64,000 nucleotides of DNA, taken from positions 26,160,501 through 26,224,500 of the forward strand of contig NC_092568.1 in the NCBI RefSeq assembly GCF_037975245.1, written 5' to 3'. Below are positions 39,120 to 50,050 of this stretch, in pieces; positions within the stretch are counted from its first letter, which is position 1; every line of letters starts with the position of its first letter. The notes beneath the pieces were generated by a model. The model ran no database searches and was not told the origin of the DNA. It worked only from the letters and a program-made list of their open reading frames with translations. This DNA comes from Apostichopus japonicus (taxonomy: Eukaryota > Echinodermata > Holothuroidea > Aspidochirotida > Stichopodidae). A program made the translations under genes and the position numbers.

Positions 39120-40490
39120 TGCTGAAATTCTGGTACAGAAAAATATTTTTCTCTAACAAAATATATAAATTCTGTTACAGAAATTATATATATTCTACAG
39201 AATAAATTTTATTCTATGCAAAAATATATTCGTATTCTTTGTAAGAAGAAATATATATATTATCTAACAACAAAGTTCTGTTCTGTGCGGAAAATATATT
39301 CTGTACGAAAAATATATTCTGTAAGAAAAATATATATGCTATACAAAGTACGGAGCTGTGTAAGTGCCAACTGAGATGTTGGTTTTTCAGTAACTTCAGT
39401 GACCAGCTTATTCATTATATTGGCCATAAGTGCACAAGCACAAATGTAGGCCCTACTTCCTTGCTCAGAACCGAAATGCAGTTCAAAGTTAGTGGTTTAG
39501 CGACATCACATTGCACATTATAGTACGACGATATACGATCGACAGCAAAGCCTACTGTATCTAGCCGGCTTAATAGTCCCATTAACATATCGTATAACAT
39601 ACGTATAGCAGCAGCAAGGGCGTAGGAACCGGGGGGCTGGGGGCGCCAGCCCCCAGTGAAAAATATGGGGGGCGGAAGTATCATTCCGCCCCCCCCCCCC
39701 GCTTCGCAAGTCAGAAAACCCCTTTTTCATTTCCAAATGAGAAAAAAATCTCATTTGGAGCACCAAATTGCATCTAAGGCCAGGTGAAAATGCAAAATTA
39801 TTTACAAAATGGAGTGGGTGTTGAAGTGTGCTATATTGCACCAAATTGCATCTGAGGCCACCTGGAAATGCAAAAACCCCCTCCCCTTAGACCCCTCCCC
39901 AGGCCGGCCATCAGTCTTCAGCCCCCCCCCCCACTCAAAAGTACCTTCCTACGCTACTGAGCAGCAGTACTGCAACCATGGCGCCCAGATATAGCGCGTA
40001 AGTAGGATAGTTGGTAGTGTGATAGACTACGGTACTCTAAACAGCATAGGCCTACTTACCGTACCGACTAGGCTAAGACTTAGCATAGAATCCACTTTCA
40101 TTCGCTCTTCTATAACCACAGTCTTTCAATTCTTTTAGTGCACTTCTACAAGGCTCTATAGTTTTTTGAACGGAAAGAAAGTGGTTGTGAAGAAAACAGC
40201 AATATAATGAATAAGCTGGTCACTGAAGTTACTGAACAACAAAACATCTCAGTTGGCACTCACAGAGCACCGTACTTTGTTTAGCATATATATATTTTTT
40301 TTACAGAATATATTTTTTGCACAGAATAGAACTTTGTTGTTAGAGAATAGATTTTTTTCCTTACAAAGAATAAAAATTTATTTTTGCACATACAATCATT
40401 TTTTTCTATAGAATATATATATTTTCTGTCACAGAATTTATATATTTTGTTAGAGAAAAATATTTTTCGGTAACAGAATTTACATACTTT
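39120..40490. mobile_element. Element with ~300-bp AT-rich inverted arms
   Basis: The left arm (about 39120-39424) and right arm (about 40198-40490) are inverted copies. For example, GCTTATTCATTATATTG on the left mirrors AATATAATGAATAAGC on the right, and both carry ACTGAAGTTACTGA-type sequence and GTACTTTGT-type sequence. Within the arms, short units such as TTCTGTAAGAAAAATATAT recur about every 20-40 bp. The spacer has no coding sequence and holds a hAT MITE. This is probably a foldback-type or long-TIR non-autonomous transposon. Its outer ends were not resolved. Confidence 0.75.
39615..39959 (-). mobile_element. hAT-type MITE (copy 2, opposite orientation)
   Basis: This is the same family as 33117-33480, inverted and 345 bp long. 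It is flanked by AGCAGCAG at 39607-39614 and 39960-39967. It starts CAAGGGCGTAGGAACC and ends at CCTTCCTACGCTACTG. It lies within the spacer of a larger AT-rich inverted-repeat structure. Confidence 0.93.
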
Positions 40491-40830
40491 TTGAAAAGGT
40501 TATATTTACTTCTTTAGAGAATACATTTTTTTCTCTTAGAGAATAAATATATTCTTGGCAGAGAATTTTTGTGTGTGTGTTAGAGAATATATATTTTTGA
40601 CAGAATATTTACTGTAAGAGAATATATATTTTTGCACAGAATACGTATTTGTCATTAAGAAAATACTTTCTGTACGCCTGGAGAATATATAAATATAATT
40701 TTCAGGGAATATATATGTGTATACATATATATAAATATGTCTACAATTTATTTTTTAAGTTAACAATGTATGTATTTCGCAAGTACAGCATATATATATC
40801 TGTACGTAATATATTCCACTTTCTCGCGCC
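40490..40830. repeat. AT-rich array of AGAGAATATATATTTTT-like units
   Basis: This continues outward from the right arm of the inverted-repeat element. Phrases such as AGAGAATATATATTTTTG and CAGAATA recur irregularly. No counterpart is obvious on the left side. Only low-complexity sequence is seen and no gene. Confidence 0.6.
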
Positions 40831-41155
40831 ATACTAATCCGCAAAGAAATTTGTTACCTTTATCGCTTCACTGAGTTACGATTTGTAACGTTATTTTCAT
40901 GAGGGTGCTCAAATCAACTACCTTTTTATATATAACCCATACGAAACACTTCCACAATCGCTGTTACACAGTAACTGGGATGGTTGTCATACAGTATGTT
41001 GTTTGCGATAAAAATTATTGCTTTAAACTATAGTCTCTGAAGTTGACTAAACCAAACGTCGAAGTTCAAAGGGAACACTTATAGTGTGATATCATATTGC
41101 GTATACCGTATTCTTTCATCTTTTTCTGGGGGGTATATGAAAGTGTTTCCATTAC
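40831..41155. promoter_or_regulatory. Upstream flank of the SLC35G-like gene
   Basis: These 325 bp between the AT-rich array and the ATG must hold the proximal promoter if the gene is transcribed. I see no clear TATA box with an initiator. TATATATAACCCATACG at about 40929 is the nearest TATA-like word. Confidence 0.3.
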
Positions 41156-42309
41156 ATGGACGGTAATTACTATAGAAATAAGTTTCTAATTTCTTTGTCG
41201 ACCCATCAAAACATGGAGAAAGAAGAGGAGGAGTCATTGCTGTTAGACGATCTTATGAATGACGGTCACGAAGAGTTAGATTTGAGCTTTATTCGTGAGG
41301 ATAACCATGACGAAGAAGAGGATCGCTACAGCGAGAAAAAGCAGACGACACCAAGGGGGATTTACCATTGGTGGAAAACATTCCAAAGTGTAGTTCTATT
41401 AAAACGCGGTAAAATTTTTATTCTATTATCGGCCATTTTTCTTGCCATAGCAGACACTTTAGCCGTTATAGTGATAAACGAGTCCAGTAATCCATTTGGA
41501 GTCAGTTTAATCACCAAGATCGTCGTCCTGTTCTCCAGCGTCATACGTCTTGCCATCGATAGAACACCCCTTTCTGAAATATTTAAAACAGAGCCGTTGC
41601 TTCTTTTCTTTCGTGGTGTACTAGGGGGCAGTGCAATTACTCTGCAACTCATCGCTTACGATTTCGTGAATTTTGCAGTCGAAACAACGATTAAATCAAC
41701 CTTGATTTTCATAAGTGGAATTTCGGGATGGATTATTCTAAATGAAAGAATGACGTGCGCTGATATAGTAATGGCTACTTTCTGTGTTATTGGAATCGCG
41801 ACAATTGCCAACCCTTTTGGAATTTTGACGTCGCATCAGTCAGTTGACATGCAGGGCAGTCGAGGGTTATTTACTATCGGTATACTCATATCTATAGGCG
41901 ATGCAATTTGTTGTGGTGTTGCTGTGGCGTTGAGTCGATTACTAAATTTGCGAGGTGTTGCGACCGACGTCATCATATTTTTCGGTGTGTTGTATTCGCT
42001 ACCGATTGATATAGTGTGCATTACCCTGAGTCAACAGCCAGACCTTTCCTTCACAAAAGTCGAATGGTTATTTCTCTTAACGTGTGGCATATTTCGTTAT
42101 ACAGCCTTCTTCTTCTCGACATTGGCCTGCTTCTACGAAAAATCCACGATTTCTTCTCTTGTATTTGCAGCCTCTGCGGTTATCGAATACCCGATCCAAA
42201 CAGTACTCTTTAATAAAGTGCCAACTTTGAACACAATCGTCGGATCATTTTTCATAATACCGTGTATAATAACAGCAGTCATATTAAAATCTGATGATAA
42301 AATCTCAGG

Positions 42310-42313
<4 letters not shown>
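41156..42313 (+). CDS. SLC35G-like EamA/DMT transporter, single exon, 385 aa
   Basis: This is a multi-pass membrane transporter of the drug/metabolite transporter superfamily, closest in layout to SLC35G (SLC35G1). The substrate cannot be inferred. The N-terminal 70 residues are acidic and cytosolic-looking (EKEEEESLLL, DDLMNDGHEELD). About ten hydrophobic segments follow, near 87-108, 115-133, 147-165, 173-191, 202-222, 238-260, 270-292, 303-325, 332-352 and 358-377. FFRGVLGGSA (151-160) and the segment ending WIILNERMT (192-200) match the EamA repeat (RG..G..., ..W..L.E). The C-terminal repeat ends FNKVPTLNTIVG, like FFN.VPT...VGG in SLC35G1. There are no introns. Residue 20 is an alternative Met. 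Length fits the family (about 340-410). The stop codon runs straight into a (TA)n tract. Confidence 0.9.

Positions 42314-42395
<82 letters not shown>
42311..42395. repeat. (TA)n microsatellite abutting the SLC35G-like stop codon
   Basis: About 80 bp of uninterrupted TA dinucleotides begins at the stop codon TAA itself. It therefore occupies the start of the 3' UTR. Length polymorphism and cruciform or hairpin formation would be expected. Confidence 0.95.
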
Positions 42396-42396
<1 letters not shown>

Positions 42397-44049
42397 ACAG
42401 TTATACAAAGCCAGTGTATACGCAATCATTCCTAACTTCGGCTGATCAATCCCAAAGGGACGACACTGGTCGTGAAGTGGAATCTTTCTCTTGTGTTGAT
42501 CTCTGTTAAATTTATACATATCTGCCATATCACTTGATACACATTCATTTCTTATTTAATGCTTGGCTTGCCTTTAAAAAGTGGCAATTCTGTGTATAAA
42601 TTGTCAGATTCAAAGCACCAGGGGTGCACTCTGTACAATCATACACGTAATGTACAAGAAGCCTATCGTTTTAGAGGAGGTCAAAGGGTCAATTAGAGTC
42701 ACCAGGGGTCAGACTGTGGTAATAATGTATGTAATAAACTTGGTACATACAACGTTGCGATTGGAGTGGACGATATCATTGTGAATCATCGGTATTATAT
42801 CTTTGCTTCCGTCAGTGTTGAATTTCCGTAGTATTTCGCTATTGTCGACTCAGTGCCATATAAAAATTTCAGTAGATGCTGAATACAAGGAAAAGTGATC
42901 ATCTCGGTCATGAGCTGCCAATGTGAATATTGATTGTCATATCTCAATGATTTTTGCTGTACTACTTATATTGAAGTATGTTCTTCATCCTGGCTATACT
43001 CTACAGCCTAGTGTGTCACATTCATATACTTATTCATGTAGCATCATCGAAACCGCACTGCAGTTTTCTGTCTGGTTTATATTCACAATTGCTGAGGGCA
43101 AGCAACCAATTATACGCCATTTAAAATATCAGCAATCAGTGACTTATAGTGTTTACAGGTCAAACCAGGGAGTTGTTGGTCCATAACAACTCACTGGTCA
43201 AACTTGGTGCACGTATCTCAAGGTTTCGTGAGAGTTACTTTATGGGGGGCAAAAACAAACAAAGCCAGAGTACAATATAAGGGGAGTATTGATACTTTAA
43301 GGTCACACCTGACGAGGGTTTCATTATGTATTACAATATATGGTTACTGATTATCTCATGCGATATTTCCTTTCAGCTGTGTTATGTTAATCACTGCCGA
43401 CTTGATAGGAAACAAAACCTTGCAATGGGAGATATAGATCTGTGTTGTATGTATAGGGCAGCCGCTTCAATTATTCATCCGTGAATACCCGATATCACTA
43501 ATATTTTAGCCAGCTTATATTGTTAGGGGGGCAAGATATTTCTTAAGGGGGGGGGCAACCCCGTGATGGTTGATGGTAGGAATTACCAAGAAATATATGT
43601 ATTAATGGCCACCTCGTTTCGAAATACGCTATAGGGGCCTATGGTTTAACAAATAACAGTAATGCAGCGTGTGTAAATGAATAAATAATTCCGCACATTA
43701 TGAAAAGGATACAATGAATAAATTAGCTACTCTTATTCACTACATGCCCAGATTTCCACACAAACAAGTTTCACTAGGCCTATTATATGCGTGCAGTGAA
43801 AATTCTCCACGAGTGGCATCATTGGTCGCTGAAAATGCACATGGGTTGCTAGCGCTAGTTTGTAATGGTTATATAACCGGCAAAATTATTGGCGCTTATT
43901 CTTTCGGACGATATTGATCAACGGTCTCCGTATGTGGGTATGATGAAGGTCCAAAATGTGTAATATGTCGGTCTGATTACCAAGTTCTGACCTTATATGA
44001 AGTATGAACATGAGCCCTGAGGTATGAATACTTGTGATTAGAACTCGAA

Positions 44050-44303
44050 ATTAATTCGAATATATACACGTATTAATTCGAATATATACACGTTTAAATA
44101 GAATACATATGGGGATTAAATCAAATATATATGCACGGATTAATGAGAATACACACGAAAACACATCTCCGCTCTTGCTGTGTACATATACCAACGATAA
44201 ATGTTTTGGCGGCTCGCGAGATCGCTTCATAAAGCGAAACTTTACACATGTACAACAAATATATATTCGAATTAATACGCGTATATATTCGAATTAATAC
44301 GCG
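44050..44303. repeat. Short element with ~43-bp inverted arms made of 22-bp units
   Basis: The left arm (44050-44093) is two copies of TTAATTCGAATATATACACG. The right arm (44261-44303) is the inverse, TATATTCGAATTAATACGCG repeated. The ~165-bp loop has no gene. This could be a small MITE or foldback element. Confidence 0.75.
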
Positions 44304-44339
44304 GATATATTATGCGGTGTTTGTCGCACATGGCTTGCC

Positions 44340-44640
44340 ATATCCGTGTGGGTGTGGTGCATGTCCAATTTCTTGTCTAAAACTCCTCCTAAACGACTAG
44401 ACCGATTTTCTTCAAACTTGGTGGGAAGGTGCCCCAGGGTAAACTCTTTTGTCTTACAGACTCCCGTAACAAAAGGTCAGTTCAAATTTAGTGAAATTTT
44501 TTGCTATAACTCAATGGGAAACATGAAATTGACATAAAACCTTCACAGGTATCATGGTATTGTCGAATACTACCAAAATATGTGGTTGCCATGGGAACCG
44601 AGGTCATCGGTCACATGGTTAAAAGTCAAATGTATATTTA
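44340..44640 (+). repeat. Likely transposon-derived fragment (CAAACTTGGTGGGAAGG)
   Basis: The phrase ACTAGACCGATTTTCTTCAA followed by ACTTGGTGGGAAGG is of a type often seen in dispersed invertebrate repeats. No second copy is seen in the window, so this is recognition only. The short open frame here is not supported as a gene. Confidence 0.35.
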
Positions 44641-45191
44641 ATACCAGTACCCAGTGCTGAGTTACATGCATGGTGAAAATGAGGAGCATAAACTTAGCTT
44701 ATACTATACCTAGATCTACCCCCGCTTACCTGAACCTAACTGCTATGTTAGGCCTGGGTATAAAAGTATAATACAGCTAGGCTACACAGTACAATATTGT
44801 GCCTGACCTGGTCCAGTTTTGTGTGAAAACTTGGCTTAATTGGCGAGATTTGGAATTTCCAAGAATGTCTATACGTGTCACAGGGTTTTAACGGCGTTAA
44901 CGCGCGATGCGATGATAGCGCGTTCAAAATAGGAATGGGAAAAACGCAGTTTTGTGACGCGGTTCAATTTCGTGTGGTAATCTTTCAAGTGTTAAAAATT
45001 AGTATAGAATGGACAATAAAGGGGGAAAATTTTACATTTACATTAATTTTATCACTGTAAGAAATATATGATTCTGGAGTCAGGACTCCCAGTCTAGTTT
45101 TGTTCAGTGTATAGGGTTCACAAAAGAATGTGGTCATGTTTAACTTCAAAAACGGTTTGCCAGTTTGCATAGCTAATAACAAATTTGTTCA

Positions 45192-45508
45192 TTATTGTAG
45201 TGCGCCTGCGCTCTACAATATTGGCATTACTGGCCAAGTGAACGATACCTACATGACTGGACGTTGAAACTTAAAGTTTCTTATAGTCTCTGTACATTTG
45301 CAGTGTCAGAGGCTAGCTGCGTAGCCAACTTATTCTGAGCCTGTCACGGCGCTCTCAGGCTAGGCAGCCTCACTTTGAAGGTTATCACATGACTATATTT
45401 GTGTTGCCCGCCAAAAAATAACAGCATGACCAACCGAAAAGTTCTTCCTAATATTGCAAGCAGTCACGCGCACTACAATACTTCGTATTTGCAGGCAAAT
45501 GCAGTTCT
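45192..45508 (+). mobile_element. MITE-like repeat B, uninterrupted copy
   Basis: It starts TTATTGTAGTGCGC and near its end carries GCGCACTACAATA, giving inverted ends. The conserved tail GCAGGCAAATGCAGTTCT follows. The internal phrase AGCTGCGTAGCC and the CACGGCGCTC block are shared with copies at 45852-46528 and 35927-36140. Confidence 0.8.
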
Positions 45509-45851
45509 ATTTTGAAATCAGTGTTTGCTCAGTCTGGCTGTGAGGTATGCAACTCGTAGATTTTCTCTCAAATAATCTTTGTTTTTGACAAGCCACCCAT
45601 GGAGCTCGCATTTCTGTGTCATTTGGCAAGAATTTAACAAGTGCAAAGGACAGAAATATACCGTTGAATGGCCAAACACGAGAATCCAATTTGCAAAAGA
45701 AGGTCTTTAACAAACTACAGCCATACGTTTGTACCTTCAGTTCAGTGTGCAGGCAGATGTTTAACGCTGGAAGATACAAATATCATTTATGTGCGCAAAA
45801 AGTTGTTTCCAAAGGCGACTTTTGAGGTTTATTAAAGAGAAAGACTTTTTT

Positions 45852-46528
45852 TTATTGTAGTGCGCGTGTGCGCACAATCTTGGCCAAGTGAACGATACCT
45901 ACCTACATGACTGGACGTTGAAACTTAAAGGCATTGAAGACTCGCCCCAAACCGCGTGCGGCCATCTGAAAAAGTTAACTTTCTGTTGCTTGCAAGTGAC
46001 GTTTTGTTCGTGTCGCTACAAAATGCAGACAGTAATGAAACGTGATAACTTGTTATCTTTAGCTGGACCTGAGATGTCCATCGCTGTATCGTTGTACACT
46101 GTGCTGTGGGTATTGACCGCAGCTGTATGTACTGACTGTACACTAGGGTCTAATTACCGACGGTAGCAAGCTGTGTGTGTATTTTCTGGGATCGATGGTG
46201 GTGTCTAACACTTCCGTTACACCTCATTAGAAACTAGGTCAGATTACCGGCATTAGACGTTTCTTTTTGCGCGAGTCTTCACACCCTTTAAAGTTTCTAG
46301 TCTCTGTACATTTGCAGTTTCAGAGGTTAGCTGCGTAGCTAATTTATCCTGAGCCTGTCACGGCGCTCACAAGCGCCCTCACTTTGTAGGTACCTACAAT
46401 ATGACTATACTCCCCGGTGTGTTGACCGCCCAAAATATATCCCCTATACAACCAAAAAGCTCTTTATGATACTGCAAGCACTCCATACGCACTAGAATAC
46501 TGCGTATTTGCAGGCAAATGCAGTTCTA
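45852..46528 (+). mobile_element. MITE-like repeat B, copy interrupted by a TTAA MITE
   Basis: Left part 45852-45928 and right part 46288-46528 together match the uninterrupted copy at 45192-45508. The sequence between them is the 359-bp TTAA MITE. Shared phrases are GGCCAAGTGAACGATACC, AGCTGCGTAGC and GCAGGCAAATGCAGTTCT. Confidence 0.82.
45929..46287 (+). mobile_element. TTAA-type MITE nested in another element
   Basis: This 359-bp copy is flanked on both sides by TTAA (45925-45928 and 46288-46291). Its inverted ends are AGGCATTGAAGACTCGC and AGGGTGTGAAGACTCGC. It interrupts a second repeat whose uninterrupted form lies at 45192-45508, where the corresponding site reads AAACTTAAAGTTTCT. A 92-codon open frame across it is not a real gene. 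Confidence 0.92.
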
Positions 46529-47409
46529 GTTATCAGATGAATTTTCTTACTCGTTCAACTCTCTTGGGCGTGTGCATGCAAAGGAGGTATGTTGGGAGAC
46601 GGGGAGGGGCACTACAAGTGAGTGTTGAAATGGAGAGGGATTTGCTACCATTGTGTTTAACGTTGAACAAAGCTTATCTTAAACATATATTATCTCTATG
46701 TTTTACAGGTTGGTGTCATATTTTTCCAGTTATTTTCCTAATAATGTTCAAGTTCTGCGGCTCATGCTGTTTAGTGATTTAGTGGAAATTCTTGGAGTTG
46801 CTTTATCCAAAGATGTAGCAAAATTATGGTATGGGAAGGTATAATTCAGCTCCCAGTTTGGGTTCCAATGTTTCAACCTTGATATATACCAAACGTGAAA
46901 GCGAAAACGTTTAGTGGTTCGATGCCTAAACACATTCAGTTTGTTAAGCCATACATGTTAATATTCATGAACTTGTGCACACCATAATGAAGAGGGATTA
47001 TCTATTGAATAATGCGGTGACATATAAAGGAAGGTACCAGGAATCAGTTATCATGTTAACAAGGTCTATTTAGTGACATAGTATAAAAACAGCTACAGGA
47101 GTGAATATTAATGAGGTCAAAGTTTATGATCTCATATGCATGTATCTATCTATATACTTACATTGTAGTATCCAAGTACATGTTTAAAGCTAATTAGACG
47201 TACTATTTCAGAGATATCTGATTAAGAATTTTATGTTCACTGGTTAATACTTATGATATACACACACAAAAAAACACGGTTGATTGTATGAATTTAGTGT
47301 GACAAACCTAATATGTAAAGGATTAGAACCAAGGAAAATTTGGCTCTTGTGTTGTGATTCAAAACCATTTCTTGCAATTTGATGAATACTAATTACATAA
47401 AGTTGGAGA

Positions 47410-47930
47410 CGTCATGAAAATGTGCTTATAATGTACCAACATCACCATACCAGTATGGACCAAATTCTACGTTAAGCCCCGCCTACTTTTTAATGTTCAT
47501 GAGATGAGAACCAAGAACAACAGGGCACATCTAACCATCATCAGGTATCTATCAACCAAGTATCACATTGGTTCAACTTGTGGTTGTTGAGATATCATGT
47601 TTATATGATGTTTTTGACAATTTCACAATAAGCCCCACCCACCATGAATATTAATGAAGTAAAAACTTTTGTTGCAATGACCATGTACTTACTATGTGGT
47701 TACCTCACCATACTAAGTATGAACTAAATTGGACAATAAATTTCATGAGATGAGAACCAAAACATTTAGGGAACATTTATAATCATGGGGAATCTACCTA
47801 CCTAGTATGACATTGGTTCAACTTGTGTTTGTTGAGATATCCTGTTTACAAGCTGGCCACACACATACACAGACCTACGCCAGCACGATTGCAAAGGTTA
47901 TACCTAGAGTTCGCCATCATAACCAAAAAG
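47410..47930 (+). repeat. Diverged dimeric interspersed repeat
   Basis: Two related halves (about 47440-47600 and 47690-47850) each contain CATGAGATGAGAACCAA, CATTGGTTCAACTTGTG and TTGTTGAGATATC. The tail (GCTGGCCACACACATACACAG, one stretch) resembles repeats widespread in marine invertebrate genomes. It is not coding. Confidence 0.7.
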
Positions 47931-48127
47931 CAAGTAAGCAAGAAGGCTGCTAAAGAGATATAATTCAGGTCTACAAGACTGTCCAAAAACTTTGATAACA
48001 ATGGTTTTAACAATGCTTTGGACAGTTTTCCTAAGAATTGCAACAGTATATAAGGGACCATGTTCAGGTTTTATTCTACTAGGGTTCCTTTGATGGCAAC
48101 ATTTTGTCCCTCCAGATCCACTTTTGA

Positions 48128-48228
48128 ACAAACTAATCTAAACTTAACATAACTAATCTAAACTAACTATTCTTAACTAATCTAATCTAAACTAAACATA
48201 ACTAAACTAATCTAAACTAACAATGAAA
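48128..48228. repeat. Simple repeat of ACTAATCTAA-type units
   Basis: Imperfect units AACTAATCTAAACTAA recur over about 100 bp, just before the tRNA-derived SINE. Confidence 0.85.
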
Positions 48229-48244
48229 GCACCATAAATCCAAA

Positions 48245-48515
48245 AGTGTGGAGTGTTAGCTCAGTGGTTAACGCCGGTGCCTTCCAATCATAAGGTCCCC
48301 GGTTCGAGTCACTCCAAGATTAATGTATGTCGTCCAGTTCCAGAGTTGTTGACAATTGACAATTCATAATCATGGACGTTAAATATGAATGTAAGAGACT
48401 GACTTCGGTCAGCTTGCAGCTTTGGTTAGCCAATGAGGCTTCTTCGCGAGTTCCTGCATGCAGGAGGATCTAAAATACATACAAATACATACATACACAC
48501 ATACATACAAATCAT
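48245..48515 (+). mobile_element. tRNA-derived SINE
   Basis: The head is tRNA-like. It has an acceptor stem GGAGTG pairing with CACTCC, a pol III A box (TTAGCTCAGTGG) and a B box (GGTTCGAGTC), with CCTT..AAGG around a 7-nt loop. The 3' half of the T stem is missing, so it is not a working tRNA. A unique body follows (CGACTTCGGTCAGC-like and GGCTTCTTCGCGAG) and then a simple (ACAT)n tail, the usual SINE layout. I cannot name the family. Confidence 0.85.
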
Positions 48516-49895
48516 GGTAAAATGTGGTACTGCACAGCTAATACAACAATGATGAACTGATCATACTTGAGCTACTCTGGTTTTGCAAAGTCTATGAATA
48601 TGATATGAACCAGAGTTTCATTACTCTTTTAATTGAGGTATGTAGAGTTTGCCAACAACAACCCATTTACAACTTCTTACAACAGATTACCTCGTCAATG
48701 TCTATCAAAGTCAACTATGACAGTGAAATTTAACCCCACTTAACCCCCCCCCCCCCCCCCCAATGGACAGGACATGAGGTGAAGTACAGTCTTTGGGTAC
48801 ACTTCACTACAGTCCATACCAAAATCCTACCAACTTCTTTTTTATTAAGAAATGTGTCAACTCTCAATTAAACACTTAAACACATTAAACACAAAACTAA
48901 GGAAGAGACATGTGTACTAATTAATTGTGCATCATTTTTAATGTATAAAAAACATAAATAATAAGTTAACTTGATATTAAATAGCTTCATGTATAGCAAC
49001 TTGTAACAAGTGCATTTGAAGGTTCTCACATTAATCATCTTTGTCTGGCTTTAGTCCGGGTGTATGTAGGGACATTAACCCATCTGACCTCCACTGACCT
49101 CCTCATGCAGGGAGGTTAATGTATGGAAATCGATTATAAAAGCTTGAGCAAACTGTAAGCAAGAAGTAAGGCAAAAAACAGATTTTATCTTTATATTTGA
49201 ATTACAACCATAGCTGAAATATACCACAAACAGGATGATTATGGATTGAGCACAAATTAATGTTGTCTCCAATCACCTTGTTTTACAACACCTGTATTAT
49301 ATCCTTGGATATGTTCTCTGTGTTGACTATAGAAAGAGGAACTCTAACCTCCCAACAAGGGCTACTGTTTGGTTAAACATGCTGTATAATAACAGACGTT
49401 TCAGTGAAAGTATAAACATCTCACCATTTCACAAGTTTTCAGATGCAGATGTTACATATCTGAACTTTCAATTAAACAAGCAGTTAACTAAGCTACCACA
49501 CCCCACACCATCTCATATCCAAACCTCCCTAATATATTGCACATTCACTCATTAAGTTCAATCGACCCAACACCTCCCTTACATAAAAGTATTATGGACT
49601 TTTAAAGGACATTAATATTGATCAGACATTTTAGCTTGCTTAAAAACAGCTGAAAGTTTTTCAAAAGTAATCTTGTGGCGATTCTGACTGTCCAAATCGT
49701 TCCCAGTCACCAAGGAGTGTTCAGAATTGTCTCATGATTGATAAGTGCTCGGAGGGTAGCAGTAAAATGCCCGTTGATAATTTCGGCAAGAGTGACCACG
49801 GCTGGACTTCCTAGCATACTTGAAGGCAATGCTACTACGATGACCATTACGATGACCTCTCTGAGAATATTTCTTCTACGTATGAATTTTGTTTC

Positions 49896-50050
49896 TCAGT
49901 ATTGTGGGAAATTAGGGTCAACCTGATGAGCCCATGCTGTCAGACCACCGATTACATCTTTAAATGATGGAACAAGGTCAGTCGAGACTTTATTCACGAG
50001 ACTCTGTACGGCAAGCTGTGAATCGTTACCACGGCGACAGATGACGATAA
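49896..50050 (-). CDS. MOCS3: MOCS3 exon 12 (rhodanese active site and stop)
   Basis: The exon encodes [20 protein letters not shown], then [20 protein letters not shown] and [11 protein letters not shown] plus TGA. CRRGND is the six-residue persulfide-carrying loop. GGLTAWA..VD..FPQY matches the family's C-terminus. Acceptor TTTACAG. Confidence 0.97.

Larger units (their letters stand above)
42396..45191. other. Intergenic, largely unrecognised
   Basis: The stretch holds the small inverted-repeat element at 44.05-44.3 kb and the probable transposon fragment at 44.3-44.6 kb. Open frames here are short with no homology recognised. Confidence 0.55.
46529..49895. other. Intergenic region and probable MOCS3 3' UTR
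   Basis: The region includes the dimeric repeat (47.4-47.9 kb), the simple repeat (48.1 kb), the SINE (48.2-48.5 kb) and a C run near 48747. The nearest minus-strand AATAAA I noticed downstream of the MOCS3 stop is near 48841 (plus TTTATT). That would make a ~1-kb 3' UTR, which is a weak call. Confidence 0.4.

Noticed and set aside
42294-42528. Open frames made of IYIYIY repeats on both strands
   Set aside because: They are produced by the (TA)n tract.
45888-46166. 92-codon open frame with [11 protein letters not shown]-like text
   Set aside because: It lies across a TTAA MITE and its flank; broken versions occur in the other MITE copies, so it is not a gene.
48245-48320. Functional tRNA gene
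   Set aside because: The A box, B box and acceptor pairing are present, but the 3' half of the T stem is missing and a SINE body and tail follow.
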